A stretch of DNA of 64,000 bases from Planococcus maritimus. Its GTDB lineage: Bacteria > Bacillota > Bacilli > Bacillales_A > Planococcaceae. Below the pieces are notes generated by a model. It did not search any database, was not told the origin of the DNA, and saw only the letters and a program-made list of their open reading frames with translations. Positions 44,766 through 53,868 of this stretch are shown here, one piece after another. The position numbers and the translations under genes are program-made. The DNA lies in the NCBI RefSeq assembly GCF_001687625.2, contig NZ_CP016538.2, positions 1,022,501 through 1,086,500 of the forward strand, read 5' to 3'. Positions within the stretch are counted from its first letter, which is position 1; the number at the start of each line of letters is the position of its first letter.

Positions 44766-45692
44766 TTATTCAGCTGGAGTTTCTTCTGTTTCTTCAGTTG
44801 GTGCTCCTTCTTCTGGAGCCGGTTCTGTGTTGAGAATTTCATCAAGCGCGCCTTCGAGTTCTTCGTCTTTGATGTCAATATTTGCTTCTTCCATCAAAGC
44901 CGCGACTTTCGGAAGCAACGTGGATTGGTCTGCTTTAGCCATAGCGATTTCAGAACGCAAAGCGTCTTGCTGGTCTTCTAGCGGTTTTTGTCCTTCCACT
45001 TCACGAGTTTCGGTTACTTGGATAATGTGGAAGCCATGTTGTGATTGAACTGGCTCGCTGATTTCGTCGACTTCTAGGGAGTAGGCAGCGTCTTCGAATT
45101 CAGGCACCATCATGCCTGTGCCAAACCAGTCAAGCGAGCCACCGTTAGCAGCAGAACCCGGATCAGTGGAATGTTCTTCCGCTACTTCCGCAAAATCTGC
45201 ACCTTCGTCAAGTTCCGCTTTTAATTCATTAGCGGTTTCTTCATCCGCGACCAGGATATGGCGCGCATTCAGTTCCGTTCCTTGACGTTTGTATTGCTCT
45301 TCGATTTCCTCATCTGTTACTTCAACATCTTCCGTCAAAGCTTTTTCCTGAAGCAAGTTCAGGCGGATGACTTTTTTATAGCTTTCTTCTGTATGGTTGT
45401 TCTGAGTGAGAAATTCCTCGAAATTTTCACCCATCTCTTCTTTATTGCTCTCAAGTTCTGCCTCGACTTCTTCGTCAGACACCTCGTAATTTGCTCCCAA
45501 TACTTTTTCAATCATCAAGATTTGGATAGCTTGGTCGCCGACAGACGTTTTCATTTCTTGGTATAGCTCTTCTTTGGTTACGTCTCCGGCATCAGAAGTG
45601 ACGAGCACTTCGCTATCGGAACCGTTGTCGCTGCATGCGGAAAGGGCAAGAACCGCTGCCGCGATAGAAAGGGTAAAGGCTGATTTCTTCAT
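44766..45692 (-). CDS. prsA: PrsA foldase lipoprotein (parvulin-type)
   Basis: A 308-residue extracytoplasmic peptidyl-prolyl isomerase needed for folding of secreted proteins. The signal peptide ends in the lipobox LSAC, so Cys20 is lipidated. A SurA-like N-domain (to about 135) is followed by a parvulin domain ([12 protein letters not shown] to [10 protein letters not shown], about 138-235). The C-terminus is very acidic and Pro/Glu/Thr-rich ([18 protein letters not shown]), possibly disordered. The start follows a GGAGCG site. Convergent with yhaM as in B. subtilis. Confidence 0.95.
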   Translation of the reverse strand: MKKSAFTLSIAAAVLALSACSDNGSDSEVLVTSDAGDVTKEELYQEMKTSVGDQAIQILMIEKVLGANYEVSDEEVEAELESNKEEMGENFEEFLTQNNHTEESYKKVIRLNLLQEKALTEDVEVTDEEIEEQYKRQGTELNARHILVADEETANELKAELDEGADFAEVAEEHSTDPGSAANGGSLDWFGTGMMVPEFEDAAYSLEVDEISEPVQSQHGFHIIQVTETREVEGQKPLEDQQDALRSEIAMAKADQSTLLPKVAALMEEANIDIKDEELEGALDEILNTEPAPEEGAPTEETEETPAE

Positions 45693-45916
45693 TAATGTTC
45701 GCTCCTAACTTTCTTTCAATCTAAGTTGAATGTAATAGGTGTAGGCTGTTGATTTTCGCAAAGAAATGAGAGCCACAAACATATTGCAGCAGACGGTCTT
45801 TGCGTTTGTTTTCAATAGATGCCGTAGTTACTATATCATAAACGAATGAAAAAATAAAAAGTTCCAAAAAATTGCGAATTCGTTAGAAAGTGGGGCTGTT
45901 CTAAACGATGCCATAG

Positions 45917-45946
45917 AAAAAGCACTTGCTCGGGCAAGTGCTTACG
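45917..45946 (-). terminator. Terminator overlapping the stop of the 61-aa membrane gene
   Basis: AAGCACTTGC / GCAAGTGCTT followed by TTTCTATGG on the minus strand; the TAA stop (45942-45944) lies in the stem. Confidence 0.8.
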
Positions 45947-46127
45947 GAGTGAATTCCACACCAACGTATAAGGTGAGAAGTAAAATAAGAATTAGTATAT
46001 TAATCGTACGAAAAATCTTTTCGTGGTTTTCTTCAGGAATTTCCCGGGATGTGACAAGTGCTAACGTCATCCGGTTAATCTGGAACACGTAAAACACTGA
46101 AAAAATGACAACTAACGCGACTATCAT
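45942..46127 (-). CDS. Small two-helix membrane protein, unknown
   Basis: A 61-residue protein with two membrane helices (about 1-18 and 40-57) joined by a charged cytosolic loop (VTSREIPEENHEKIFR). GAGGGGAGGAAAC precedes the ATG. No relative can be named; it occupies the place of the small yhaL gene of B. subtilis but does not resemble that sequence as remembered. Monocistronic with own terminator. Confidence 0.65.
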   Translation of the reverse strand: MIVALVVIFSVFYVFQINRMTLALVTSREIPEENHEKIFRTINILILILLLTLYVGVEFTP

Positions 46128-46186
46128 GAGTTTCCTCCCCTCTGACCTTAACTTCCATTATAGCAAAATGGACAGAAAAAAGCAGG

Positions 46187-46732
46187 TCAGGCAATTGGCT
46201 GCGGCACCAAGATCTCGAATCCTGTATCCGTTTCTTCGATAAGGGCGTGCCGCGGCGAGCGCGCCAAATTACGGATATAGATTAAATCCGTTACGGATAA
46301 TGCGCTATGGTACGCAAGCAAAATGGCGAAATAATGGCTATAGGCCGGCCAAATGATGCTTAGCGCGACAATGGCCGTGTTAATGACCGCAAACGGTGCG
46401 ACAAGCGCGAGCATGAAACGTGATTTCCGGACCGGTTCTTTAATATATAAAGAAATCGTCGGGCACAGCTTCAATTGCTTGCGCATGCTGATCTTCAAAC
46501 ATTTGCGGCTTCCCAGTAAGGGCATCAGGTGCAAAAGTTTATGGATCGGGTAGATCGCCAGCATGCCGATCATGAACAACAGAAAGTTTTGGTCGGATAG
46601 CGGGTCTGCGTACATGATAGCCAGCAGCATGTAATAGCTGGTGAAAACTCCAGCGCCGATCAGCGCGGAGATGAAGAACAGGCGGTCAGAGCCGTATTGT
46701 TTTTTAACGTTGATTGTTTTCCAGCAATGCAT
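46187..46732 (-). CDS. DUF3267 membrane protein
   Basis: A 181-residue membrane protein of DUF3267 type, with four helices (about 20-40, 48-66, 105-130, 135-155). YPIHKLLHLMPLLG contains the His pair (HKLLH) that recalls site-2-protease-like metallopeptidase motifs (HExxH), but the glutamate is missing, so activity is doubtful. ATG 46732 follows GGGAGATAC. Function unknown. Lies between hpr and the yhaL position, where B. subtilis has a similarly sized yha gene. Confidence 0.75.
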   Translation of the reverse strand: MHCWKTINVKKQYGSDRLFFISALIGAGVFTSYYMLLAIMYADPLSDQNFLLFMIGMLAIYPIHKLLHLMPLLGSRKCLKISMRKQLKLCPTISLYIKEPVRKSRFMLALVAPFAVINTAIVALSIIWPAYSHYFAILLAYHSALSVTDLIYIRNLARSPRHALIEETDTGFEILVPQPIA

Positions 46733-46836
46733 ATGCGTATCTCCCATTGATGTATAGTGTTGATGAGCCGATACATACAATACAACGTTTCCTGGGGGAA
46801 TGCAAGCTTCTTCAGGGATATTTTTTTTGGAGTTTT

Positions 46837-47397
46837 TTAAGGGTTTTTGTTCTCCGTCAAAACATGGTTTTCTTCATTAAAGCGATTCTCAATGTTCTTG
46901 AAAGAGGCTTCGAAAATCTCCATGAAATCATCGCCGTAAATGTTTCGGATAATTGCCATGACATCCATGAATTCTGGGAATTTTCCGTACAGATTGCGAA
47001 GGGGAAGAGAGCCGTCCACGACTGAATGGGGCGTGTCATGATACCGTTCGATCATTTCTTGCATCAATTCTTCGCCTTTTTGGGTCAACTCTACATATGT
47101 ATTACGTTTGTCGGTATCGCGTTTTGAGAACGACAGCAATTCGCGTTCTTCGAGTTTTTTTGAAAAGTTGAAAGCTGTAGAAACGTGCATGACCCCGAAC
47201 TTAGCTACATCAGAGATGGAAGCTCCTTTCAAATGGTAGGAAATCCATAAAATGTGATGTTCATTAATATTCAGGTCATAAGGTTTTATCCACATCTGCC
47301 AATCTTTCTCGACCGCTTTCCATAATGCTTTTGATAATTGCCCAATTCTTTGACTGTATAGCATTGCTTCTTTCATTGTATATTCTTTATCATTCAC
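46837..47397 (-). CDS. hpr: MarR-family transition-state regulator Hpr (ScoC)
   Basis: A 186-residue winged-helix regulator. The central part ([64 protein letters not shown]) is nearly the B. subtilis ScoC/Hpr sequence, which represses extracellular proteases, transport genes and sporulation entry. The start is placed at GTG 47397, 28 nt after the predicted transcription start of a TATAAT promoter (47432-47437); the longer frame overlaps that promoter. Another option is ATG at 47376. Neighbours yhaH and trpP fit the B. subtilis order. Confidence 0.92.
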   Translation of the reverse strand: MNDKEYTMKEAMLYSQRIGQLSKALWKAVEKDWQMWIKPYDLNINEHHILWISYHLKGASISDVAKFGVMHVSTAFNFSKKLEERELLSFSKRDTDKRNTYVELTQKGEELMQEMIERYHDTPHSVVDGSLPLRNLYGKFPEFMDVMAIIRNIYGDDFMEIFEASFKNIENRFNEENHVLTENKNP

Positions 47398-47431
47398 GCG
47401 AGCACCAACTTTCACCGGAAATATTTTCTTT

Positions 47432-47460
47432 ATTATAGCAATAAAGCAAAGTGAATTAAA
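47432..47460 (-). promoter_or_regulatory. Putative hpr promoter
   Basis: Minus strand TATAAT (47437-47432) with a weak TTTAAT 17 bp upstream (47460-47455). Confidence 0.45.
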
Positions 47461-47486
47461 GTGAGAATAGTAAAATAATTTAGTCA

Positions 47487-47517
47487 AAAAAAAACAACCT
47501 GACCAGTAGTGGTCAAG
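47487..47517 (-). terminator. Terminator overlapping the yhaH stop
   Basis: CTTGACCA / TGGTCAGG then TTGTTTTTTTT on the minus strand. The TGA stop of yhaH is inside the 5' arm. Confidence 0.8.
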
Positions 47518-47953
47518 CTGTCTCAGAATCATCTTTGTTTTTCGCTAGTTTTGGGTCGATTTTTGTCGGCCTGTCATTCTTTTTTTCTTCTTCATCTTTG
47601 TCTTTGCTGATGCTTGCTTGCAGCTGCTCGATGGAGTTTTGAATCGCTTTGATCTCGAGCTGCAAATGCTCTTTGGCTGGAGCTGTGTCTTCCTGCCACG
47701 ACTGGAGTGAGGCTTTCAAGCCATCCACCGCTTCTGGTACTTGAGTTTTCGATTCTTCTGTCAGGTGGTTGATGGAGTCTTTTAATTCATTAATGCGGGC
47801 TTTCAGCTCGTTCATCGACTCTTTCCATTCCGAGCCGCTTGATTTGATGGACGTTCGCAGTTCCTCACCGGATTTCGGAGCGGAGAGGATGGCTGTCACG
47901 GCACCGGCAATGAGACCGGCACCAAGGCCGGCAAAAAAATTCGAAACTTTCAT
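47513..47953 (-). CDS. yhaH: YtxH-domain protein (YhaH)
   Basis: A 146-residue stress-associated protein: a short N-terminal glycine-rich membrane segment ([28 protein letters not shown], the YtxH signature) followed by a long helical region (about 40-120, likely coiled coil) and a charged Lys/Asp tail. Function is unknown; relatives are general-stress or cell-envelope proteins. The start has AAAGGAGCG upstream. Located between hpr and trpP as in B. subtilis. Confidence 0.88.
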   Translation of the reverse strand: MKVSNFFAGLGAGLIAGAVTAILSAPKSGEELRTSIKSSGSEWKESMNELKARINELKDSINHLTEESKTQVPEAVDGLKASLQSWQEDTAPAKEHLQLEIKAIQNSIEQLQASISKDKDEEEKKNDRPTKIDPKLAKNKDDSETA

Positions 47954-48036
47954 AAGTGTAAGCGCTCCTTTCGTATCTATCTTTCTTTTCCTTTATTTCA
48001 CTTAATTAAAACATGGAATGAATGGCTATTCAATAA

Positions 48037-48072
48037 AAAATGCCTTTCCCGGTAAATGGGAAAGGCATTTTA
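48037..48072 (-). terminator. Terminator after trpP
   Basis: AAAATGCCTTTCC / GGAAAGGCATTTT with T-run on the minus strand. Confidence 0.85.
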
Positions 48073-48076
48073 AGCA

Positions 48077-48610
48077 TTAGCGCGCGTTGGCGGGTGAAGC
48101 GCTTTGGAAGTTTGAGCGCTTCATGAGCCCAGTGACAATCGGGAACATGACCGCAAAGGCAACACCGTTCATGATCGTGGCCGGCACGACTACCGTTGCA
48201 AGCAGAAGCGTGAACGGAATATCGGCCCCCAGGATGAAGATCGCGGCCGACAGGAAAATGGTTCCTGACAACACCGTTCCGATTGCAGTGAGCGCAATGC
48301 CAACCGGCAACTTAGCTGCATGTTTTCTCAGTAACGACACAAACGCGAAAAAGACGAATGCGGTGATGAACTTATCAATGATGTTCGGGAAAAAGCCTCC
48401 CGGGAAACTTGAAAACAATCCCGAAATGATTCCGGTGGTAACAGCAAGCAAAAAGACGCTTTTTACATCGCGGAATAGCAAGATGCCGATAAACATCATC
48501 GTTAGCATAAAGTCGGGTTTCATCCCGCCGTTGATGCCTGGAATCACCACATACAAGGTTGCGCCGACACTGACAAGCAGCGCCATTAATACAAGATTTT
48601 TCGTTTTCAT
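48077..48610 (-). CDS. trpP: Tryptophan transporter TrpP
   Basis: A 177-residue membrane protein with five helices, homologous to B. subtilis TrpP (YhaG), an ECF-S-like tryptophan uptake protein. Typical segments: MKTKNLVLMALLVSVGATLYVVIPG, GGMKPDFMLTMMFI, FSSFPGGFFPNIIDKFITA. The ribosome binding region carries four GAG triplets at 2-nt spacing plus a TAG, matching TRAP binding, so tryptophan-bound TRAP would block its translation. With kynUB it implies tryptophan handling in this organism. Monocistronic. Confidence 0.92.
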   Translation of the reverse strand: MKTKNLVLMALLVSVGATLYVVIPGINGGMKPDFMLTMMFIGILLFRDVKSVFLLAVTTGIISGLFSSFPGGFFPNIIDKFITAFVFFAFVSLLRKHAAKLPVGIALTAIGTVLSGTIFLSAAIFILGADIPFTLLLATVVVPATIMNGVAFAVMFPIVTGLMKRSNFQSASPANAR

Positions 48611-48612
48611 TT

Positions 48613-48636
48613 CTCATCTCTCCTCAGCTCAAGCTA
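48613..48636 (-). promoter_or_regulatory. TRAP (MtrB) binding site over the trpP ribosome binding site
   Basis: Minus strand TAG-N3-GAG-N2-GAG-N2-GAG-N2-GAG, ending 2 nt before the ATG. The repeats include the Shine-Dalgarno GAGGAGAG. In B. subtilis TRAP regulates trpP by the same mode. Up to nine or more triplets would be ideal; only five are regularly spaced here (one more GAG lies upstream). Confidence 0.65.
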
Positions 48637-48713
48637 GTTTCTTTTTCCCGGACGTGCCCTCATGGCCGCCGGCGAAAAACGTAATTCGATCTTATCTTGT
48701 GCCGTGCAGAAAA

Positions 48714-49145
48714 TCAAGCCTCAGAGGTTAGTTTCACCTTGACCTGTTCGGCAAGCTCCTGGATTTTCTCGGTAGTGTATTCTTTTTCCTTGGTCATCCA
48801 CTTGGCGCCAAATCCATCGCTCGCATCGTAGCGCGGGATGAAGTGCAAGTGGAAGTGGAAGACGCTTTGCCCAGCTTTTGGACCGTTGTTGTTCAATAAA
48901 TTCATGCCTTCCGGTTCGAAGGTTTCCTTAAGGGCACTGGCGATTTTCGGCGCAACACTGAACAATTGGCCAGCTTCATCCGGCGTCATATCGTAAACAG
49001 ACGCACGGTGGGTTTTCGGGATTAGCAGCGTATGGCCTTTCGATAAAGGCATGATGTCCATAAAGGCATAGACGTGCTCGTCCTCATACACCTTGACGCT
49101 CGGGATATCTCCATTAATGATTTTACAAAAAATGCACTCGCTCAT
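48714..49145 (-). CDS. hit: HIT-family nucleotide hydrolase (Hit)
   Basis: A 143-residue histidine-triad protein that hydrolyses adenylated substrates such as AMP-lysine or dinucleotides. The zinc-site N-terminus CIFCKIINGDIPS and the triad FHFHLHFIP are intact. Cytosolic homodimer by family. ATG follows GGAAGGATGAG. Divergent from the ecs operon, as in B. subtilis. Confidence 0.95.
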   Translation of the reverse strand: MSECIFCKIINGDIPSVKVYEDEHVYAFMDIMPLSKGHTLLIPKTHRASVYDMTPDEAGQLFSVAPKIASALKETFEPEGMNLLNNNGPKAGQSVFHFHLHFIPRYDASDGFGAKWMTKEKEYTTEKIQELAEQVKVKLTSEA

Positions 49146-49292
49146 AAACTCATCCTTCCTGTAATGGGGTGGCCGTTCTAGTTTCAGTTTACCATATTCC
49201 TAGCGTGCCTCATCCTTAGCAGGGAACGAGTTGTTGAAAGAATTCGCCGCGCAGTTTTGATACAATAGAAAACGAAGAAAGAGGTGTTGACA

Positions 49293-50042
49293 GTGGCAAT
49301 ATTGGAAGTTGAAAATTTGACGGGTGGCTATACGAGAAAGCCCGTATTGCAAGATGTGAGTTTTTCGATTGAAAAAGGTGAATTGATTGGCTTGATCGGC
49401 TTGAACGGTGCAGGGAAGAGTACGACCATCAAACACATCATCGGCATTATGCAGCCGAAATCGGGTGCGATCCGACTCAATGGCCAGACCTTCTCGGAAG
49501 ATATCGATGCTTACCGTTCCGCTTTTTCCTATATCCCAGAAACGCCGGTACTATACGAGGAGTTGACCTTGCGCGAGCACTTAGAGCTGACGGCAATGGC
49601 TTATGGGTTAGAACAAGAAGTATTCGAACAACGCTCCGCAGCTCTATTGAAGGAATTTCGCATGGAAAAGCGACTGAAATGGTTTCCTTCCCATTTCTCG
49701 AAAGGGATGCGCCAAAAAGTCATGATCATGAGCGCGTTTCTCGTTGATCCGGACCTTTATATTATCGATGAACCGTTCGTTGGGCTGGACCCGCTTGGCA
49801 TCAAATCGCTTCTCGACCAAATGGAACAGCAAAAACGCAATGGGGCATCGGTTTTGATGTCTACACATATCTTGTCAACTGCAGAACGCTATTGCGACCG
49901 CATTATTTTGCTCCACAACGGGCGCGTACGGGCAATCGGTACGATGACTGAGCTGCGACAGGCTTTTGGCATGCCAGATGCCTCACTCGATGACCTATAT
50001 ATTGCGATGACCGAGGATGACGACAATGAAGAACCTGCGTGA
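49293..50042 (+). CDS. ecsA: ABC transporter ATPase EcsA
   Basis: A 249-residue ATPase of the Ecs ABC transporter, which in Bacillus affects intramembrane proteolysis (RasP), secretion and competence, and in related species exports a peptide. Walker A GLNGAGKST, signature FSKGMRQKVM, Walker B LYIIDEPFVGLDP, H-loop MSTHILS. GTG start at 49293, 6 nt after GAGGTG. Overlaps ecsB. Confidence 0.93.
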   Translation: MAILEVENLTGGYTRKPVLQDVSFSIEKGELIGLIGLNGAGKSTTIKHIIGIMQPKSGAIRLNGQTFSEDIDAYRSAFSYIPETPVLYEELTLREHLELTAMAYGLEQEVFEQRSAALLKEFRMEKRLKWFPSHFSKGMRQKVMIMSAFLVDPDLYIIDEPFVGLDPLGIKSLLDQMEQQKRNGASVLMSTHILSTAERYCDRIILLHNGRVRAIGTMTELRQAFGMPDASLDDLYIAMTEDDDNEEPA

Positions 50043-51243
50043 AGTGTGGGACAAGCGGCTCCGGCGTTATACGGCCGAAGTCCAGAACTATTTAAAATTC
50101 ATCGTCACAGGTCATATTGCAGTGGTCATGCTGTTCGCGATCGGAGCCGCCGGGTACGCCTATAGCGAATGGGTACAAGATGTGCCGCCGGAGTTTCCGG
50201 CAGCGCTGTTGATGGCGGTCTTGTTTGGTGCGCTTTTGTCTTATAGTCCACCCGTGACTTTATTAAAGCAGGCGGATGGGGTTTATCTATTGCCGCTTGA
50301 AAGCCACCTCGACAGCTATTTAAAGCCAGCGTTGCGTTGGACTTACGCCTCGCAACTGTATTTGCCTGTCGTGGTCTTCGTCGTCTCCTTGCCGCTCATC
50401 AACGCTTTATATGGCTTGCCTTCTTCTTATTTGATTGGCTTTCCGATTCTGTTGCTGCTGGTGAAATGGTGGAATGTCACGAGCGAGTTCTACTGGCGAA
50501 AAGCAAGCGAAGGCCATCGGGTTTGGCTTGAGCGTGCCGTGCGTTTTTTGTTTGTTGCCGGCTTTGTGTGGTCGTATATCGACGGTATGATTCTTATGGC
50601 AGCGGTGTTTTTGTTCGCCATGATTTTTTACGGCAAATGGCTTGAACGCCGCGCCTCAGGAAAAGCATTTCCTTACGGGCATTTTATCGAATTGGAAGAA
50701 AATCGCATGCTGCGTTTTTACCAATTCGCCAATTATTTCACCGATGTGCCGCATTTGAAAGGGAAAGTAAGAGAGCGCAGATGGCTCAATCCAGTTTACC
50801 GGTTGATTCAGAGCAAAGCTTCGAATGCCCATCTGTATTTGGTGAGCCGGACGTTCATCCGTTCTGACGAGTTGTTCTTTCTATGGCTGCGGTTAACGCT
50901 GATTATCCTCGTGGGAGCTTGGCTTATCCCGTTTCAAATTGCCATCACTTTGTTTGCAGGGGCTTTGGCCTTCGCTTCAACCATCCAGTTATGGCAAGGC
51001 TTGAACCAGTCCCAGCATTTCCGCATGGATCAATTATTCCCGCTGAGTACGCATAGCCGCGAAAAAGCGGTATGGAATTGGGTGCTTGCGGTTCAATTGA
51101 TTCAGGCAGTATCGGCATTGATCCTGCTGCTGGCACTCGGCCAGTTTGCGACAGCGCTAATTGTCACAGCCGTCTTAGCTATTGTTTCGGTTGTCACACT
51201 TGCAGGCGCCAGAAAAAAGTCAGCACAGCTTAACAACCGATAA
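50026..51243 (+). CDS. ecsB: ABC transporter membrane subunit EcsB
   Basis: A 405-residue polytopic membrane protein of the EcsB family, about ten helices, partner of EcsA. Typical features: a basic N-terminus (KRLRRYTAEVQNYLKFI), VYLLPLESHLDSYLKPALRWTY, and the cytosolic RFYQFANYFTDVPHLKGKVRERRWL region. ATG 50026 has GAGG 9 nt upstream; the ATG three codons before has no spacing. In B. subtilis ecsC follows; here it is missing and a repeat element comes next. Confidence 0.92.
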   Translation: MKNLREVWDKRLRRYTAEVQNYLKFIVTGHIAVVMLFAIGAAGYAYSEWVQDVPPEFPAALLMAVLFGALLSYSPPVTLLKQADGVYLLPLESHLDSYLKPALRWTYASQLYLPVVVFVVSLPLINALYGLPSSYLIGFPILLLLVKWWNVTSEFYWRKASEGHRVWLERAVRFLFVAGFVWSYIDGMILMAAVFLFAMIFYGKWLERRASGKAFPYGHFIELEENRMLRFYQFANYFTDVPHLKGKVRERRWLNPVYRLIQSKASNAHLYLVSRTFIRSDELFFLWLRLTLIILVGAWLIPFQIAITLFAGALAFASTIQLWQGLNQSQHFRMDQLFPLSTHSREKAVWNWVLAVQLIQAVSALILLLALGQFATALIVTAVLAIVSVVTLAGARKKSAQLNNR

Positions 51244-51251
51244 TAAATATA

Positions 51252-51574
51252 AAAAGGGGCTGTCCCAAAAGGTCATGAAAAGTGACTTTTAGGGGTAGTC
51301 CCTTTTCGTCTTCTAAAGAAAAGGCTGATTTCCATTTCGACGGACGCTTTCCGCGGGCACGGCCTTAGCCGCTTCCGTCGCTTCGCTCAGTCCAGGGTCT
51401 TCGGCTCGCGTCGCTCCTTCGCTTAGCTCAGTCACTGCTCCCGCTGGAGTCGCCGTCTCCATTCCCATCAGCCGGCTACTCTCAGGTGCCTCACCGATAA
51501 ATCAAAAACAGACAGAGAAAAAGAATTTTTTCTCTGTCTGTTTTATTTTAGGGACTTATGAGATAGCCCCTTTT
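51252..51574. repeat. MITE-like repeat element with terminal inverted repeats
   Basis: A 323-bp non-coding block. The ends are exact inverted repeats AAAAGGGGCT / AGCCCCTTTT and continue with similarity (GTCCCAAAAGGTC versus ATCTCATAAGTCC when inverted). The interior holds the GC-rich sequence beginning GACGGACGCTTTCCGCGGGC, which I recognise as a repeat widely dispersed in Bacillales genomes, and a palindrome AACAGACAGAGAAAAA / TTTTTCTCTGTCTGTT near 51507-51543. The outer ends recall IS1182-type termini (GGGCTGTCCCAAAA). No transposase, and no clear target-site duplication. The palindrome could terminate ecs transcription. Confidence 0.7.
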
Positions 51575-51584
51575 GTTTTATCAT

Positions 51585-52751
51585 TTATTCGTGGCAAGTG
51601 ACCGCAGCTTTGCCAAGCGTTTTCGCAGCGATTAGCATCGCTTCTTCTTTGAAATCAAATTTCGGATGGTGGTGGGGGTAAACTTCCCCGTCTGGCATGG
51701 CACCCGTGAAGAAGAACGTGCCCGGGATTTCTTCTAGATAATAGGCGAAATCCTCTCCGCCCATTTGCGGCGGGCAATTGAATACTTCCGTCACGCCTGG
51801 TACATCTACAGCGAGGTCTCTCAGAAATTCGGTTTCTTTTTCATGAGTGACGACCGGTGGATAGCCCCGGTGGAATTTGAAGTCGATGGCGCTATTGGTG
51901 GCAATCGCCGTTCCGTTGGCGACGCGTTCCATTTCCTGTTCCATAAGCGTACGCGTCTCTTCTGTGAACGACCGGACCGTGCCGTTGAGTTTGGATTGGT
52001 CGGCAATAATATTAAATGGATTCTCTGCGATAAACGAAGCAATCGTTAGGACTGCCGATTCAAGCGGATCGACGCGGCGAGCGACAAGTTGCTGCAGATT
52101 GGTCACTAGTTGTGCGCCTGTGACGACGGCATCAACAGTTTCGTGCGGCATCGCACCGTGACCGCCGCGCCCTTGCACGGTGATTTCAAAACGGTCTGCC
52201 GCTGCCATGATCGGCCCCGTGCGGTAATCGATGCGGCCAAATGGCGTCGTCGACCAAAGATGGGTGCCGAAAATGACGTCGACGCCTTCTAGCGCACCGT
52301 CTTCGATCATCGGTTTGGCGCCGCCTGGGGCTAGTTCTTCTGCATGCTGATGTATGAGTACGTACGTGCCGGGCAGTTCATCGCGCAAGCTGTGAAGGAT
52401 CTTGCCAAGCACTAGCAAAGTCGCCGTATGGCCGTCATGGCCGCAAGCGTGAACGACGTTCGGCACGGTCGATTTATAGCTCGTTTCTTTTTGATCCTGG
52501 ATGGGAAGAGCGTCAAAGTCAGCGCGTAAGGCGACGGTCTTGCCAGGCTTGCCTCCTCGGATGGTCGCGATGACGCCGTTGCCTCCGACGCCAAAACGGA
52601 TATCTACACCGAGGTCTTCGTAAAAGTCGCGGATGTATTTCGCCGTTTTGGTTTCTTGGAATGATGGTTCCGGGTTCATATGTAAGTGGCGGCGAATATC
52701 TACCATCTCCGGATAGGCTTTATCGAGTTCAGCAAATATTTTTTCAATCAT
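51585..52751 (-). CDS. yhaA: M20 family amidohydrolase (YhaA)
   Basis: A 388-residue metal-dependent amidohydrolase of the M20D group, removing N-acyl (acetyl) groups from amino acids or similar compounds. Metal ligands are in HACGHDGHTA, HQHAEELAPGGA and PQMGGEDFAYY; RRHLHMNPEPSFQE is the typical N-terminus and GRGGHGAMPHETVDAV the dimerisation lid. Same neighbour as in B. subtilis (ecs-yhaA). The start follows AAGGATATGAGCCC. Substrate not known. Confidence 0.92.
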   Translation of the reverse strand: MIEKIFAELDKAYPEMVDIRRHLHMNPEPSFQETKTAKYIRDFYEDLGVDIRFGVGGNGVIATIRGGKPGKTVALRADFDALPIQDQKETSYKSTVPNVVHACGHDGHTATLLVLGKILHSLRDELPGTYVLIHQHAEELAPGGAKPMIEDGALEGVDVIFGTHLWSTTPFGRIDYRTGPIMAAADRFEITVQGRGGHGAMPHETVDAVVTGAQLVTNLQQLVARRVDPLESAVLTIASFIAENPFNIIADQSKLNGTVRSFTEETRTLMEQEMERVANGTAIATNSAIDFKFHRGYPPVVTHEKETEFLRDLAVDVPGVTEVFNCPPQMGGEDFAYYLEEIPGTFFFTGAMPDGEVYPHHHPKFDFKEEAMLIAAKTLGKAAVTCHE

Positions 52752-52800
52752 GGGCTCATATCCTTCCTAATTTTCTGTATTTTCCCTAGTCTAACATAGC

Positions 52801-52832
52801 AAAAAACAGAACGGGACTTCTCCCGTTCTGTT
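52801..52832 (-). terminator. Terminator after the antiporter gene
   Basis: AACAGAACGGGA / TCCCGTTCTGTT, then TTTT on the minus strand. Confidence 0.85.
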
Positions 52833-53830
52833 CAGTAGGTGAAATTCAGATAAGATGCAACGAAGTATAATAGCACGACCAAAATGGATGGCACGCTATA
52901 TGCCCATGTAGAAGCGGTCTTCGGTCTATAAAGCGAGAACATGACGAGCACGCTCATGACGAGCACGGCGCTGGCAATGATGACATTGGCGCCTGATACG
53001 CCGCTGATGATCGACCCTTCCACATAGATCGGGTCTGACAAAGCTAAGATGACCATGTTGAAAATATTGCTTCCGAGAACAGCGCCGACCGCCATATTGA
53101 CATTGGACAGACGCAGTGCGACGAAAACCGAAATCGCTTCTGGCAGGGAAGTGGCAGCGGCTACTAGGAAACTGCCGACAAAACTCGAACCAATTCCTGT
53201 CACCACCGCAATTTCATCCCCAGTGATCGACAGGGCGGTCCCAGCTGCCATAATAATTACAGCGACGATTGCGAAACGGATGCCCGCGTGTTTTGGTGAT
53301 AAATGGGCACTCGGATTTTTCGGCGCCTCGGCATCGACTGGCTCATCGTCCATATCGATTGTATCCAAGTTCGGTAATTTATTGATGATCAGCATGCCCA
53401 CTATATAGCTTATGCCGATCGCCAAGGAGTCAAGGCCGATCCCGAGGAAGGTGACGTCTGTGCGGAGCCATAAGGCCAGCAACAACAGCACCGTCAAAAA
53501 GATGCCGAGTAAAGAAGAGTAGGTATGGTCTTTAGATGCCCGTTCGAGCATGCGTCTGCGGTTCAGCAGCAAATCAAAACCGGCCAATATAAATAGATTA
53601 AACAAATTCGAGCCGATCATATTGCCGACTGCGATATCGGCATTGCCGATCGCTGCCGCAGAAAAGCTGGTGGAAATTTCCGGGAGGCTGGTTGCTCCTG
53701 CAAGAAGCAGCGTGCCGACCATCATGCCGCCCATCGCCGATTTTTCACTGATGACATCGGCGTACTGGGACAGTTTGATGGCAGCTAACACAGTGACGGC
53801 TGCAGCCAGCAAAAAATAAATGAATACCAC
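52832..53830 (-). CDS. CaCA-family cation antiporter (sodium/calcium exchanger type)
   Basis: A 332-residue membrane antiporter with two inverted halves of five helices each. The alpha-repeats are diagnostic: GATSLPEISTSF...GNMIGSNLFN and AATSLPEAISVF...GAVLGSNIFN, each with the Glu that binds the cation. A short acidic cytosolic loop (NLDTIDMDDEPVDAEAP) separates them. It probably expels Ca2+ (or K+) against H+ or Na+. Typical length for bacterial YrbG-like exchangers. RBS CTAGGAGGAACC at the complement of 53830-53840. Confidence 0.9.
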   Translation of the reverse strand: MVFIYFLLAAAVTVLAAIKLSQYADVISEKSAMGGMMVGTLLLAGATSLPEISTSFSAAAIGNADIAVGNMIGSNLFNLFILAGFDLLLNRRRMLERASKDHTYSSLLGIFLTVLLLLALWLRTDVTFLGIGLDSLAIGISYIVGMLIINKLPNLDTIDMDDEPVDAEAPKNPSAHLSPKHAGIRFAIVAVIIMAAGTALSITGDEIAVVTGIGSSFVGSFLVAAATSLPEAISVFVALRLSNVNMAVGAVLGSNIFNMVILALSDPIYVEGSIISGVSGANVIIASAVLVMSVLVMFSLYRPKTASTWAYSVPSILVVLLYFVASYLNFTY

Positions 53831-53868
53831 TAGAGGTTCCTCCTAAGCAATTTTCTTCCGTATACACA

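Noticed and set aside
51280-51310. Coding gene in the repeat element
   Set aside because: Frames are short and interrupted; the block is palindromic and GC-rich without a transposase.
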